Shown here: positions 1-6,891 of the stretch, one piece after another
Layout of the letters: each line of letters begins with the position of its first letter
Numbering within the stretch: position 1 is the stretch's first letter
Assembly (NCBI GenBank): GCA_034435035.1
Contig: DAOTXW010000033.1
Location: 1-14,773 of the forward strand
Reading direction: 5' to 3'
Source: JAHEME01 sp034435035
Lineage (GTDB): Bacteria; Chloroflexota; Anaerolineae; Aggregatilineales; UBA3940
Length of the DNA stretch: 14,773 nucleotides
Notes under the pieces: generated by a model
What the model was told of the DNA's origin: nothing
Seen by the model: the letters and a program-made list of their open reading frames with translations, nothing else
The model's database searches: none
Program-made: the position numbers and the translations under genes

Positions 1-53
1 CGTTTGAGGGATGCCCCGGCGGCGTGATTCCCGGACTCGATCAGGGGGATCGT

Positions 54-1700
54 CTACGGCACGGACAGGCCCAGCGCCGCCGCGAAGGCGGGGTCGTCCA
101 CCGTGGCGACGCGGTTGGCGTCGCGCACCACCAGCCCGAAGTCCGACCAGTCGAAGTTCCACAGCGCCCAGCCGATGCCGTGGCCCTCCAGCGCGGCCCG
201 CAGATCGCCGGCCCACTCGGCGCGGTCGGCGTCAGTGGGGTAGCCGCGCACCACGCCCAGCTCGTTGCACAGCACGCGCACGCCGTAGCCGTCGGCCCAG
301 GCGTCGATCTCGCCCACCAGGCCGTTAATCTTCGCGGCGTTCCACGTCTCATCGCCGTAGGCTTCCAGCTGCTCGCCGGCGTAGCCCCCGTACTGGTTGA
401 GGTACGGGGCGATGATCGCCGGGCTGGAGGGGTAGGGGATGTCGTGCAGGGCGCTCAGGCCGCCGCGCCCCTGGAAGGTGAAGACGAACGGATCGTACCA
501 GTGGAAGTCGTAGATGATGTTGGGGTCGGCATACGGCGCGCGCAGCACCAGGTCATCCCACGACGACCACCAGGACGGATTGGCGATCAGCGTGTGCTCC
601 GGCGCGCCCTCGCGCGCGCCCTGCAGGATGATCGCCTGCATCGCCCACCACTCCGCCTCGCGGTCCTCAAAGGCCGGCTCGTTCATGATCTCCAGGAACA
701 CCAGGTCGGGGTCGCGGCTGCTGAGGTGCGCCGCGAAGCTGCGCCAGAACTCGGCGTAAGTGTAGGCGAAGGCCGGATCATTCTCCAGCCGCCCGGCGAA
801 ATGGTCGCGCTCCGAGTCCTTGATGGAGGTGGTATGAATATCCACCATGGCCGCCAGCCCGTGCGCCTCCAGCCGGTCGAGCGCCAGGTCCAGGTGCGGC
901 AGGTTGGTGTGATTGAGCAGATCGGGGCTTTTCTCGCTCATCACGTACTCCAGATCGATGGGCAGCCGGACGAACGTGAAGCCCAGGTCGGCGATCAGCT
1001 GCAGGTCGGCATCGCTGAAGCGGGTGTCGAGGCGCTCGTTGGGCGGCTGCCACCAGAACCAGCCCGGCACATTGATGCCGCGGGCCAGGTGCGCGTAGCG
1101 GGCATCCGAAACCGGCTGTGGGGCCGGGATGATCACCACCCTCACATCGTCCACCGTCAGCCGGCCGGACGCGCCGGGGTAGCTGAGGGTCAGGCGCGCC
1201 TGGTCGAAGTCCTGCGTCGGCGCGAAGAACTCGCCGGTGAAGCGGTACTTATATTTGCCGGCGGGGATGACCAGCGTGAAGCTCTCGGTGGGAACCCCGC
1301 CGTCATACAGCTCCAGCGTGACCGCGGCCGGGGCGTCGAACGGGACTTTCTTGGCGCGGGCCCACAGGCCCACCCGCACCCAGTCGCCGGGGCCGCCGGC
1401 CAGCGCGAAGGTCTGCGCCAGCGATTCGGTCTGGCCGTCGGCCTCGCCCTTGAAGAGGAAGCCGCACAGGCCGCTGTGCAGCGCGCTGCCCTTGCAGGTG
1501 ACGGCGTCGGAGGACAGGCCGGCCCCCTGCCAGCCGTTCGGCACGCCGAGCGCCGCCCCGCCTTCGAAGCCGGGGTTGGTCAGCGGCGATGGCGCATCGG
1601 CGGGGGGCGCGGCCTGCGCGGGCGGGGCCGATCCGCCCAGCGCGGCCAGCAGGATCAGCAGGGCGGCGCCGCGTCCGGGGAGAGAACGATGAGACTTCAT
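54..1700 (-). CDS. Secreted glycoside hydrolase family 5-type enzyme with N-terminal carbohydrate-binding-like domain
   Basis: This is a 548-residue exported enzyme, probably a retaining beta-glycanase of the cellulase type acting outside the cell. Residues 1-30 form a signal peptide: basic start, Leu/Ala-rich core, and an AQA site before APP. Residues about 38-192 look like a beta-sandwich binding module (NPGFEGG, then VPNGW). Residues about 205-548 form the GH5-like barrel. There E341 in IMNEP is the expected acid/base, H400 and Y402 lie in DFHWYDP, and E480 in CNELGV is the expected nucleophile, followed by WALWNFDWSDFG near the end. An AGGAG site sits 5 nt before the ATG. The gene stands alone, with a 203-nt gap before the next gene upstream. 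The family call is strong. The true substrate (cellulose, mannan or another glucan) cannot be read from the sequence. Confidence 0.88.
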   Translation of the reverse strand: MKSHRSLPGRGAALLILLAALGGSAPPAQAAPPADAPSPLTNPGFEGGAALGVPNGWQGAGLSSDAVTCKGSALHSGLCGFLFKGEADGQTESLAQTFALAGGPGDWVRVGLWARAKKVPFDAPAAVTLELYDGGVPTESFTLVIPAGKYKYRFTGEFFAPTQDFDQARLTLSYPGASGRLTVDDVRVVIIPAPQPVSDARYAHLARGINVPGWFWWQPPNERLDTRFSDADLQLIADLGFTFVRLPIDLEYVMSEKSPDLLNHTNLPHLDLALDRLEAHGLAAMVDIHTTSIKDSERDHFAGRLENDPAFAYTYAEFWRSFAAHLSSRDPDLVFLEIMNEPAFEDREAEWWAMQAIILQGAREGAPEHTLIANPSWWSSWDDLVLRAPYADPNIIYDFHWYDPFVFTFQGRGGLSALHDIPYPSSPAIIAPYLNQYGGYAGEQLEAYGDETWNAAKINGLVGEIDAWADGYGVRVLCNELGVVRGYPTDADRAEWAGDLRAALEGHGIGWALWNFDWSDFGLVVRDANRVATVDDPAFAAALGLSVP

Positions 1701-1774
1701 GAGATCTCCTGGGCCGCCGGGTGATGAACAGGATAAAAAGAGGAAGGCGGATCCCGGCGGACGATCTCAGCATA

Positions 1775-1802
1775 ACCAGTATTCGCCCGTCCGAATATGG
1801 GT
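1775..1802. promoter_or_regulatory. Imperfect 28-bp dyad upstream of the GH5 gene, candidate operator
   Basis: Perfect 6-bp arms TATTCG (1780-1785) and CGAATA (1792-1797) flank a 6-nt spacer. Three further complementary pairs (ACC at 1775-1777 with GGT at 1800-1802) lie outside a 2-nt mismatch on each side. The centre is about 90 nt before the GH5 start codon, a usual place for a regulator site. The binding protein is unknown and the operator role is inferred. Confidence 0.4.
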
Positions 1803-1853
1803 AAATCGTTCTACTTGGATAAACGCAGTCTGATTGGGCCGCGGGGCGAAGCA

Positions 1854-1882
1854 CAGCGCCCCGGCGGAGGGCCGGGGCGCTG
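1854..1882 (-). terminator. Hairpin terminator after the Cys-rich secreted protein gene
   Basis: A perfect 12-bp GC-rich stem (1854-1865 with 1871-1882) closes a 5-nt loop GGAGG, about 22 nt past the stop codon of the Cys-rich protein. Read on the minus strand it is followed by a short, T-poor tract (TGCTTCG), so it is a strong hairpin but not a textbook intrinsic terminator. It separates that gene from the GH5 gene downstream. Confidence 0.65.
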
Positions 1883-1903
1883 CAGCAGCTGTGTGGATGC
1901 CGA

Positions 1904-2848
1904 TTAAGGTGCCGCGCAGCTTTCCGGATCGTCCGCACACTCCTCGCAGAAGCCCATTTCAACGGCGTACTCGTAGAAGCTCAGGCATTCGAGGTAGTCT
2001 TCTTCATTCTCCGTGACCAGCTCGCAGTACGCTTCCCAGGCGCTCCGGCAGCCGCCGCCTTCGCAGGACCCGCCGCTGCCACCGCCGCTGAAGCCCTCTT
2101 CGATGCAGAACTCCATGCATGCTTCGAAGCTGTCACAGGCTTCTTCGATGTCGCAGCCGGGGGTGCTCATACAGGCGTCTATGCAGGCCTCAGGCCCTGA
2201 GCACGCCTCCGCGCAGCTCAGTCCTTCATGGCACGATCCGTCCTCATCCTCCGGCGGCGCCACGTAGAAGATATCCAGGACGAAGGTCCCGGACTCCTCC
2301 AGGCTGGCCGGGCTGGTCAGGTCGGCGGCATAGGCCGCCGCGATCGGGGTGTAGGCGTACTCATACGTCCCGGTGACGGCGTCGAAGTACTGAGTGACCG
2401 TCTCCGGCTGCACCACGAACAGGCTGGGGCAGGTGGTGCAGGCTTCCTGGCGGGAGAACGGCCCCATCACGAAGCGGGTCCCGTTGGGGTTGCTGGCCCA
2501 GTGGTGGGAGGGGCGCAGCTCCACCCAGGTCGGGGCGCCGAACGGGGTGGTGTTCTGCCACAGGGCCACGCGGTACGAGCCAGTGACCCCGGCGGGGAAG
2601 GGATAGGCATCCCATGAGAACTCGATGGGCTGGTTGCCATCGTAGATCGGCAGCACGCCCAGCGATTCCGACGGCTGATGGATGCCGTCCGCGTTGACAT
2701 CGACGAATACTTCGGTGACGGCGATCGGCGGCGTAAGGATGGTGACGCCGCCCGCGGCCAGCGAGACGCCTGCCGCGGCCGCGCCGACAATGGCGGCGGC
2801 CAGGATAGCGATCCCGATCCGCTTGAGGACAGACTTCCTGAGCTTCAT
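1904..2848 (-). CDS. Secreted or membrane-anchored protein with acidic cysteine-rich tail, unknown function
   Basis: I do not recognise this 314-residue protein. The start at 2848 is chosen because GGGAGG lies just upstream at good spacing; an ATG 9 codons further up has no such support. Residues 1-32 (KLRKSVLKR, then an Ala/Ile/Val stretch ending SLAAGG) form a signal peptide or N-terminal anchor. Residues 49-57 (VDVNADGIH) resemble a single EF-hand-like calcium loop of the dockerin type. Residues about 75-198 look like a beta-rich domain and include one CTTC pair (137-140). From residue 199 the protein turns acidic and holds 16 cysteines in about 106 residues, spaced mainly C-x5-C and C-x3-C, with a Gly/Ser linker at 254-261. 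Disulfide knots or metal binding outside the cell are both possible. Confidence 0.75.
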   Translation of the reverse strand: MKLRKSVLKRIGIAILAAAIVGAAAAGVSLAAGGVTILTPPIAVTEVFVDVNADGIHQPSESLGVLPIYDGNQPIEFSWDAYPFPAGVTGSYRVALWQNTTPFGAPTWVELRPSHHWASNPNGTRFVMGPFSRQEACTTCPSLFVVQPETVTQYFDAVTGTYEYAYTPIAAAYAADLTSPASLEESGTFVLDIFYVAPPEDEDGSCHEGLSCAEACSGPEACIDACMSTPGCDIEEACDSFEACMEFCIEEGFSGGGSGGSCEGGGCRSAWEAYCELVTENEEDYLECLSFYEYAVEMGFCEECADDPESCAAP

Positions 2849-2889
2849 CAACTTTCCCTCCCGGTTCTGCGCCAAAAGCGCGCTAAATG

Positions 2890-2911
2890 GATAATACCAC
2901 TCTGTATTATC
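2890..2911. promoter_or_regulatory. 22-bp inverted repeat upstream of the Cys-rich protein gene, candidate operator
   Basis: Perfect 8-bp arms GATAATAC (2890-2897) and GTATTATC (2904-2911) flank a 6-nt spacer, 42-63 nt before the start codon at 2848. The AT-rich arms stand out in a GC-rich region, and on the minus strand each could also serve as a -10 box. This suggests a repressor site overlapping the promoter. No convincing -35 box was found. Confidence 0.45.
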
Positions 2912-3154
2912 TTGATTAGTCGCCCATAGTAGGCCGATCGGGTTGGCCTGTCAATCTCCGCCCGCCGGTTTGCCCGCAGAGCAGACGATGCCCCGCCCGC
3001 CCCCGCACCCGGGGTGCGTCCCCTTGCTCGGTCGATTTGACACGCCGCAAAGCAGGGACATCCTCAGTCCGTGAACCGGGCGAGGTGAAGAGTCAGAAGC
3101 TGACCCCGCCGGCGATCGGGCGCAGGTTGAGGGGGCGAGCGTGAGGGGCAGGCG
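2912..3154. other. Non-coding stretch between the Cys-rich protein and squalene synthase-like genes
   Basis: This is part of a gap of about 306 nt between the start of one minus-strand gene and the end of the next. Apart from the inverted repeat at 2890-2911, the only structure I see is a 6-bp hairpin (CGCACC, loop CGG, GGTGCG) at 3004-3018. It could help terminate the squalene synthase-like transcript but lacks a T tract. No supported gene or RNA was found here. Confidence 0.5.
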
Positions 3155-4159
3155 CTACTCCACGCGGCGGGCGCTCAGGCGCTCGAAGTAGCCTTCCAGC
3201 CAGGTGTTCGACCAGCCGCCCACCCGCGTATCGACGAGGATCTGGCGCACCTCGTCGCGGCTGATCTTGGCCTCATCGGCCAGTACCTCGTGGTTGCCGC
3301 GGCTGATCGCCAGCGTCCGCACGGCGAAGAACAGCGGCCACATGCAGGCCAGCCGCAGCCGGTGGTAGCGGCGCGGGATGAGCTGGATGAAGGCCAGCCC
3401 GTTGCGCAGATGGCGTTCGGCCTTGTCCGCCAGCGCATCCACCACCCGCATGGCCGGCTCCAGGTTGCCCGGCAGGAACAGGTCGGGCGGTTTGAGGCCC
3501 ATCTCCGCGCACAGGCTCTGCGGCACGTAGATCCAGCCGCGCTCGAAGTCCTTGCGCAGCCCGCGGATCACGTTGACCGTCTGCAGCGCCAGCCCGAACT
3601 CGCGGGCCAGCGGCAGCAGCTGATCCTTGAGTTCGGCCAGCGGCCGATAGTGCCAGGCGAAGATGTGCGTCAGCATCAGCCCGACGCGCCCGGCGACCTC
3701 GAACATGTAATCGTCCAGGTCGGCCTCGTCCACCACCAGCGGGCCGCGGGCCTGCCAGCGGGCCATCCCCTCCGAGGATTCGCGCACCTCGCGGCGGATC
3801 ATCGCCTGGAGTTCGGGGGGCAGGGTGGCCAGATAGGTCAGTACCTGATCGGCATGCTGGGCGACCGCCGCCTCCGGGTCGCTGCCATCCACGTCGGCCA
3901 GCAGAGCGGCCAGCCGCGCGGGCGCGACCTCGCCGTTGAGGATGCTGATCCACAGCCGCAGCAGCTCGACCTTGCGCTCCGGCGGCATCACCTCGTTGTC
4001 TTCCAGGAAGTCCGACACGCGGAACATCAGGTAGGCGACGGTGGCAGCCTCGCGCAGGACGCCGGGCAGCTGTTCGATGGACAGGGCAAAGGTGCGGCTG
4101 ACGAGCCGCAGCGCAGCGCGGGCATTGAAGGGACGGCCGGGCGTATCAGTGATGGTCAT
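3155..4159 (-). CDS. Squalene/phytoene synthase family protein (head-to-head prenyl synthase)
   Basis: This 334-residue protein belongs to the family that joins two prenyl diphosphates head to head, giving squalene, phytoene or a related C30/C40 product at the membrane. Visible family marks are SRTFALSI (21-28), the first Asp-rich motif D50-FLE-D54, YMFEVAGRVG (151-160) and the second motif region VNVIRGLRKDFERGWIYVP (195-213). In this second motif the first Asp of DxxxD is Gly200 and only Asp204 remains, which is atypical. The start at 4159 is chosen because the family's N-terminus begins there and AGGG lies 8 nt upstream; the open frame continues about 39 codons further without family similarity. 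No other isoprenoid genes adjoin it, so squalene versus another product is undecided. Confidence 0.85.
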   Translation of the reverse strand: MTITDTPGRPFNARAALRLVSRTFALSIEQLPGVLREAATVAYLMFRVSDFLEDNEVMPPERKVELLRLWISILNGEVAPARLAALLADVDGSDPEAAVAQHADQVLTYLATLPPELQAMIRREVRESSEGMARWQARGPLVVDEADLDDYMFEVAGRVGLMLTHIFAWHYRPLAELKDQLLPLAREFGLALQTVNVIRGLRKDFERGWIYVPQSLCAEMGLKPPDLFLPGNLEPAMRVVDALADKAERHLRNGLAFIQLIPRRYHRLRLACMWPLFFAVRTLAISRGNHEVLADEAKISRDEVRQILVDTRVGGWSNTWLEGYFERLSARRVE

Positions 4160-4218
4160 GCGTCGCACCCTGTCAGGCCCGTCGAGAGCCGATGAGCGTT
4201 GGCGGCGAATATGAGGTG

Positions 4219-4224
4219 AGTATA
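4219..4224 (-). promoter_or_regulatory. Possible -10 box for the squalene synthase-like gene
   Basis: On the minus strand TATACT lies about 60 nt before the start codon at 4159. No good -35 box is found 16-18 nt upstream, so this is only a weak candidate. Confidence 0.2.
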
Positions 4225-4327
4225 GCCGCATCGGCGCCGGCGCGATAGCGGCGCACGGCCCGCGAGTTATAACCACCGGCGGGGCGGATCGTCACGCGGC
4301 GCCGATTCGCTCCGGGGGGGCTCTATG

Positions 4328-4345
4328 ATTTGACAGATGTCAAAT
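4328..4345. promoter_or_regulatory. Perfect 18-bp palindrome covering the -35 box, candidate ArsR operator
   Basis: ATTTGACA (4328-4335) and TGTCAAAT (4338-4345) are exact inverted copies around a GA centre. The left arm contains the whole -35 box of the promoter at 4330-4358. ArsR-family dimers bind short dyads of this sort over their own promoters, so self-repression by the regulator encoded at 4670-5248 is the simplest reading. Confidence 0.7.
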
Positions 4346-4358
4346 TACTTGCTATGAT
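4330..4358 (+). promoter_or_regulatory. Near-consensus sigma-70 promoter for the 84-residue protein / ArsR operon
   Basis: TTGACA (4330-4335), a 17-nt spacer, and TATGAT (4353-4358) give an almost ideal housekeeping promoter in an otherwise GC-rich region. Transcription should begin near 4365, giving a leader of about 70 nt before the ATG at 4435. Confidence 0.85.
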
Positions 4359-4361
4359 TTG

Positions 4362-4379
4362 TTTCGATAGCTATCGAAA
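4362..4379. promoter_or_regulatory. Perfect 18-bp palindrome over the predicted transcription start
   Basis: TTTCGATAG (4362-4370) is followed directly by its inverse CTATCGAAA (4371-4379). It covers the expected start site and is unrelated in sequence to the palindrome at 4328-4345. It may be a second operator for the same regulator or for a different one. Confidence 0.65.
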
Positions 4380-4402
4380 TGAAGTTGCCGACTCTGATTC
4401 GC

Positions 4403-4420
4403 CTGCCGGCAACCCGGCAG
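4403..4420 (+). promoter_or_regulatory. Leader hairpin directly before the ribosome binding site
   Basis: A perfect 7-bp stem (CTGCCGG, loop CAAC, CCGGCAG) ends just before the Shine-Dalgarno stretch AGGGAGGG that serves the ATG at 4435. It may stabilise the leader or tune translation. No riboswitch class is recognised. Confidence 0.4.
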
Positions 4421-4434
4421 AGGGAGGGAACCCC

Positions 4435-4689
4435 ATGAACGGACCGCGGGCCGCCGGGCCCGAATCCGACGATCTGCGCCGGCTGGCCGCCGCCTTTGGC
4501 CGGCTGACCGGCGACTTCATGGCGCACGAGGCCAACCAGATCGAGCTGGCCGGTGCGCTGTGCGATGACGACGCGCTGCTCAAAGCGCGCATCAAATACG
4601 GCGTGATGGCGCACGCCCGGCAGATGTTCCAGTACTGCTACCGCCGCGTGACCGGCGAGGAGGCCCCGGATGAACCCCATCACGCCTGA
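4435..4689 (+). CDS. Small protein of unknown function, first gene of the ArsR operon
   Basis: I do not recognise this 84-residue soluble protein. It has a polar start (PESDDLRRLA), a predicted helix at about 15-35, and a helical second half with two cysteines (C43 and C67, the latter in MFQYCYRRV). No signal peptide or membrane segment is seen. The start at 4435 is supported by a strong GGGAGGG site 6 nt upstream; an in-frame TTG at 4330 falls inside the -35 box and is rejected. Its last 20 nt overlap the start of the downstream ArsR-DUF2087 gene, so the two are almost certainly co-translated. It may be a partner or target of that regulator. Confidence 0.75.
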   Translation: MNGPRAAGPESDDLRRLAAAFGRLTGDFMAHEANQIELAGALCDDDALLKARIKYGVMAHARQMFQYCYRRVTGEEAPDEPHHA

Positions 4690-5248
4690 AGCCAACCTGG
4701 AGGCCCGCGCCGAGCTGTTCAAGGCGCTGGGGCACCCGGCCCGGCTGCTGATGCTCAACCTGATCCGCGTCCGGCCCCGCCACGGCGAGGAGCTGGCCGC
4801 CATCCTGAACCTGAACCCGGCCACCATCTCGCACCACCTGGGCCGGCTGGCCGCCGCCGGGCTGCTCAGCCAGCGCCGCGACCAGTACTACACGGTCTAC
4901 ACGCTGGTGGACGATCTGCTGAGCGTGCCGCTGGGCGAGATGATCGCCCTGCCGCAGCAGGGCGTGCAGGCCGGCGCCGAGGTGGACGCCTACCGCCAGA
5001 AGGTGCTCAAGACGTTCTTCAGGCACGGGCGGCTGGTGCAGATCCCCGCCCAGCTCAAGAAGCAGCAGGTCATCCTGGAGCGGCTGCGCGACGAGTTCGA
5101 GCCGGGCCGCCGCTACAGCGAGCAGGAGGTCAACCGCATCCTGCTGGAGTTCCATGAGGACGTGGCCTGGCTGCGGCGGGCGCTGGTCGATCACCGGCTG
5201 ATGCAGCGGGAGCGGGGCATCTACTGGCGGGCGGACGATGCCGGCTAG
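4670..5248 (+). CDS. ArsR-family winged-helix regulator with C-terminal DUF2087 domain
   Basis: This 192-residue DNA-binding protein probably represses its own operon. Residues about 12-85 form an ArsR winged helix (LFKALGHPARLLMLNLI, then recognition helix NPATISHHLGRLAAAG at 49-64). Residues about 107-188 match DUF2087 (KVLKTFFRHGRLVQIPAQLKKQQVILERL, FEPGRRYSEQEVNRIL, HEDVAWLRRALVDHRLM, ending RERGIYW). The protein has no cysteine, so the classical Cys metal-sensing site of ArsR or SmtB is absent and the signal is unknown. It overlaps the 84-residue gene by 20 nt and follows a promoter with two perfect palindromes. The domain assignment is confident; the ligand and the targets are not known. 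Confidence 0.9.
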   Translation: MNPITPEANLEARAELFKALGHPARLLMLNLIRVRPRHGEELAAILNLNPATISHHLGRLAAAGLLSQRRDQYYTVYTLVDDLLSVPLGEMIALPQQGVQAGAEVDAYRQKVLKTFFRHGRLVQIPAQLKKQQVILERLRDEFEPGRRYSEQEVNRILLEFHEDVAWLRRALVDHRLMQRERGIYWRADDAG

Positions 5249-5264
5249 CCGGAGGGGAATCACC

Positions 5265-5293
5265 CAGGGGCGCGATGACCTGTCGCGCCCCTG
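5265..5293. terminator. Bidirectional hairpin between convergent arsR-type and metVF genes
   Basis: A perfect 11-bp stem (5265-5275 with 5283-5293) closes a 7-nt loop. It lies 16 nt after the regulator stop and 27 nt after the metVF stop on the other strand, so it can serve both. The plus side has a short CTGTTTCTG tract and the minus side GGTGATTCCC; neither is a strong T run. Its outer sequence (CAGGGGC, CGA) resembles the hairpin at 14731-14769. Confidence 0.8.
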
Positions 5294-5320
5294 CTGTTTC
5301 TGCGGAGTCCGTCGGGCGAT

Positions 5321-6808
5321 TTACCCCACCGGCACGCCGGCGGGCGTCTGCGGGGCCTCGGCGGCGAAGCCGGGCGGCAGCAGGCCGGCCTCCGTGACGA
5401 TGCGCGGGACGATCTCCTCCCAGCCCACCGCCATCAGGTGGATGCCGTTGACGCCCTGCAGGCCGCGCACCTTCTCGATCAGCTCCAGCGCGATCTGCAC
5501 GCCCTCTTCCTCGGCGCCGTCGCCGGCCGCCTCGATGCGCTTCAGGATCGGCTCCGGGATGAACACGCCGGGCACCTCGTCGTGCATGTAGCGGGCCATC
5601 TTGTAGCTCTTGACCGGCGTGATGCCCACCAGCACGTAGACCTTATCCAGGATGCCGCGCTGCGCCAGCCCGTTCAGCCACACCTCGAAGCCCTCGGCGT
5701 CGAACACCAGGTTGGTCTGGAAGAACTGCGCGCCGGCGTTGACCTTCTTGTGCTCGCGGATGGCCTGGAACTCCGGGCGGGACGCGAACGGGGCGGCTGC
5801 CGCGCCCAGGAACACCTGCGGCGGGTACTTGATCTTGCGCCCGTCCAGATAGATGCCCTCGTCGCGCATGCGGCGGATGATCCACAGCATCTGCACCGCG
5901 TCGATGTCCACGATGTCCGATCGGCCCAGCGGCGGCGGACCCATGCGGGCGCTGTCGCCGGAGAGGCACAGCACGTTGCGCACGCCCAGGGCGCTGGCGC
6001 CGATCACGTCGGCCTGCAGGCTGGTGCGGGTGCGGTCGCGGGCGGCGATCTGCAGCACCGGCTCCGCGCCGTGCTGCATCGCCAGCACCGAGCAGGCCAG
6101 GCTGGACATGCGGGCGGTGGCCGAGGGGCTGTCCGTGAAGTTGATGGCCGCCACGTAGGGCTTGACCAGCTCGACGTTGCGCGTCATCTGGCCGGTGGCC
6201 GTGCTCATCGGCGGCGCGACCTCGGCGGTGACGACGAACTGGCCGTCCTTCAGGCGGCGCTCCAGCTCGGACATCGGCTCGGTGTAGGCGGGGGCGTGAT
6301 ATTCGCGGTCGCCCTGCCACCAGTCGGGCTGGCGCACGGGCCGGAAGATCGAGTCCCACGTCTCGGCGCGTTTCTGCACGTCGCGGGTGATCAGCCCGCC
6401 GGCGACCGCGCCGACGCCGATCTTGCGCACCTGGGCGACCACGTCGCCCCAGGTCTCGGTGCCCACCCTGTCCCAGTCCAGCGGGGGCAGCACTTCCAGC
6501 AGCATCTCCTCGCGGCCCAGGGCGAAGGCGCGCTCGTAGATCTGGTACCACATGCAGGGGCGCGTCTCATCCACGTAGCAGTGCGCCTCGGTGGAGCCGC
6601 CGCACGGCCCGTTGCGGATGCCTTTGGGGCACTCCATCGGGCAGATGAAGGCGGTTTCCTGCAGCATACAGTTGCCGCACATCCGGCAGCCGAACAGCGG
6701 CCCCTTGATGGCTTTCTCGACGGCGGCCAGGGCGCGGCGGCCAAACGGCTCGCGCTTGAAGGGCATGAAGGGCGGCTGCCAGCGGCGTCCCGGGGTGAAG
6801 ACAGGCAT
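5321..6808 (-). CDS. metF: Fused MetV-MetF: methylenetetrahydrofolate reductase with N-terminal Cys-rich domain
   Basis: This 495-residue protein makes 5-methyl-THF from 5,10-methylene-THF, the methyl donor for the acs genes upstream. Residues about 18-165 match the MetV-type domain (called MTHFR C-terminal in databases), with eight cysteines at 41, 44, 47, 56, 60, 69, 77 and 85 in a pattern fit for Fe-S or zinc (GCRMCGNCM, ICPMECPKG, GPCGG, RPCMWY). Residues about 181-480 form the MetF flavin barrel, with TAEVAPP near the start and LCLSGDSARMG (279-289) as the flavin-region loop. In acetogens such as Moorella, MetV and MetF are separate chains; here one chain carries both. GAGG lies 8 nt before the ATG. 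It is the last gene of the minus-strand run, and no electron-transfer partner (Rnf- or Hdr-like) is present in the window. Confidence 0.9.
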   Translation of the reverse strand: MPVFTPGRRWQPPFMPFKREPFGRRALAAVEKAIKGPLFGCRMCGNCMLQETAFICPMECPKGIRNGPCGGSTEAHCYVDETRPCMWYQIYERAFALGREEMLLEVLPPLDWDRVGTETWGDVVAQVRKIGVGAVAGGLITRDVQKRAETWDSIFRPVRQPDWWQGDREYHAPAYTEPMSELERRLKDGQFVVTAEVAPPMSTATGQMTRNVELVKPYVAAINFTDSPSATARMSSLACSVLAMQHGAEPVLQIAARDRTRTSLQADVIGASALGVRNVLCLSGDSARMGPPPLGRSDIVDIDAVQMLWIIRRMRDEGIYLDGRKIKYPPQVFLGAAAAPFASRPEFQAIREHKKVNAGAQFFQTNLVFDAEGFEVWLNGLAQRGILDKVYVLVGITPVKSYKMARYMHDEVPGVFIPEPILKRIEAAGDGAEEEGVQIALELIEKVRGLQGVNGIHLMAVGWEEIVPRIVTEAGLLPPGFAAEAPQTPAGVPVG

Positions 6809-6837
6809 CGCAGTATCCTCGCAATCTGGTCAGCGGT

Positions 6838-6876
6838 CGGTCAGTGATGGCAGCAATGTCGGCTATGACGGTCAGT
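6838..6876 (-). repeat. Two direct copies of ACTGACCG upstream of metVF
   Basis: On the minus strand ACTGACCG occurs at 6869-6876 and again at 6838-6845, with a related GCTGACC at 6828-6834. Spacing between the two exact copies is 31 nt, about three helical turns. They lie 30-68 nt before the metVF start. A regulatory role is possible, but copies this short could be chance. Confidence 0.25.
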
Positions 6877-6891
6877 AAACTCACCATACTC

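Noticed and set aside
38..52. 5-bp stem CGATC-AGGGG-GATCG just past the GH5 stop
   Set aside because: It is too short and has no T tract on the minus strand. The window ends before any stronger terminator can be judged.
24..1724. Long open frame on the plus strand opposite the GH5 gene
   Set aside because: It is His/Gln/Val/Gly/Arg-rich with no recognisable domain. It mirrors codon bias of the real minus-strand gene, which has a signal peptide and catalytic motifs.
3290..4195. 301-codon open frame opposite the squalene synthase-like gene
   Set aside because: This is an antisense shadow with a biased composition and no motif.
4330..4434. TTG start that would extend the 84-residue protein by 35 codons
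   Set aside because: The TTG is the first three bases of the -35 box, so it would lie upstream of the transcription start. The ATG at 4435 has a strong ribosome site.
5438..6847. 469-codon open frame on the plus strand opposite metVF
   Set aside because: It is His/Ala/Gly/Arg-rich with no family features and is fully covered by the well-supported MetVF.
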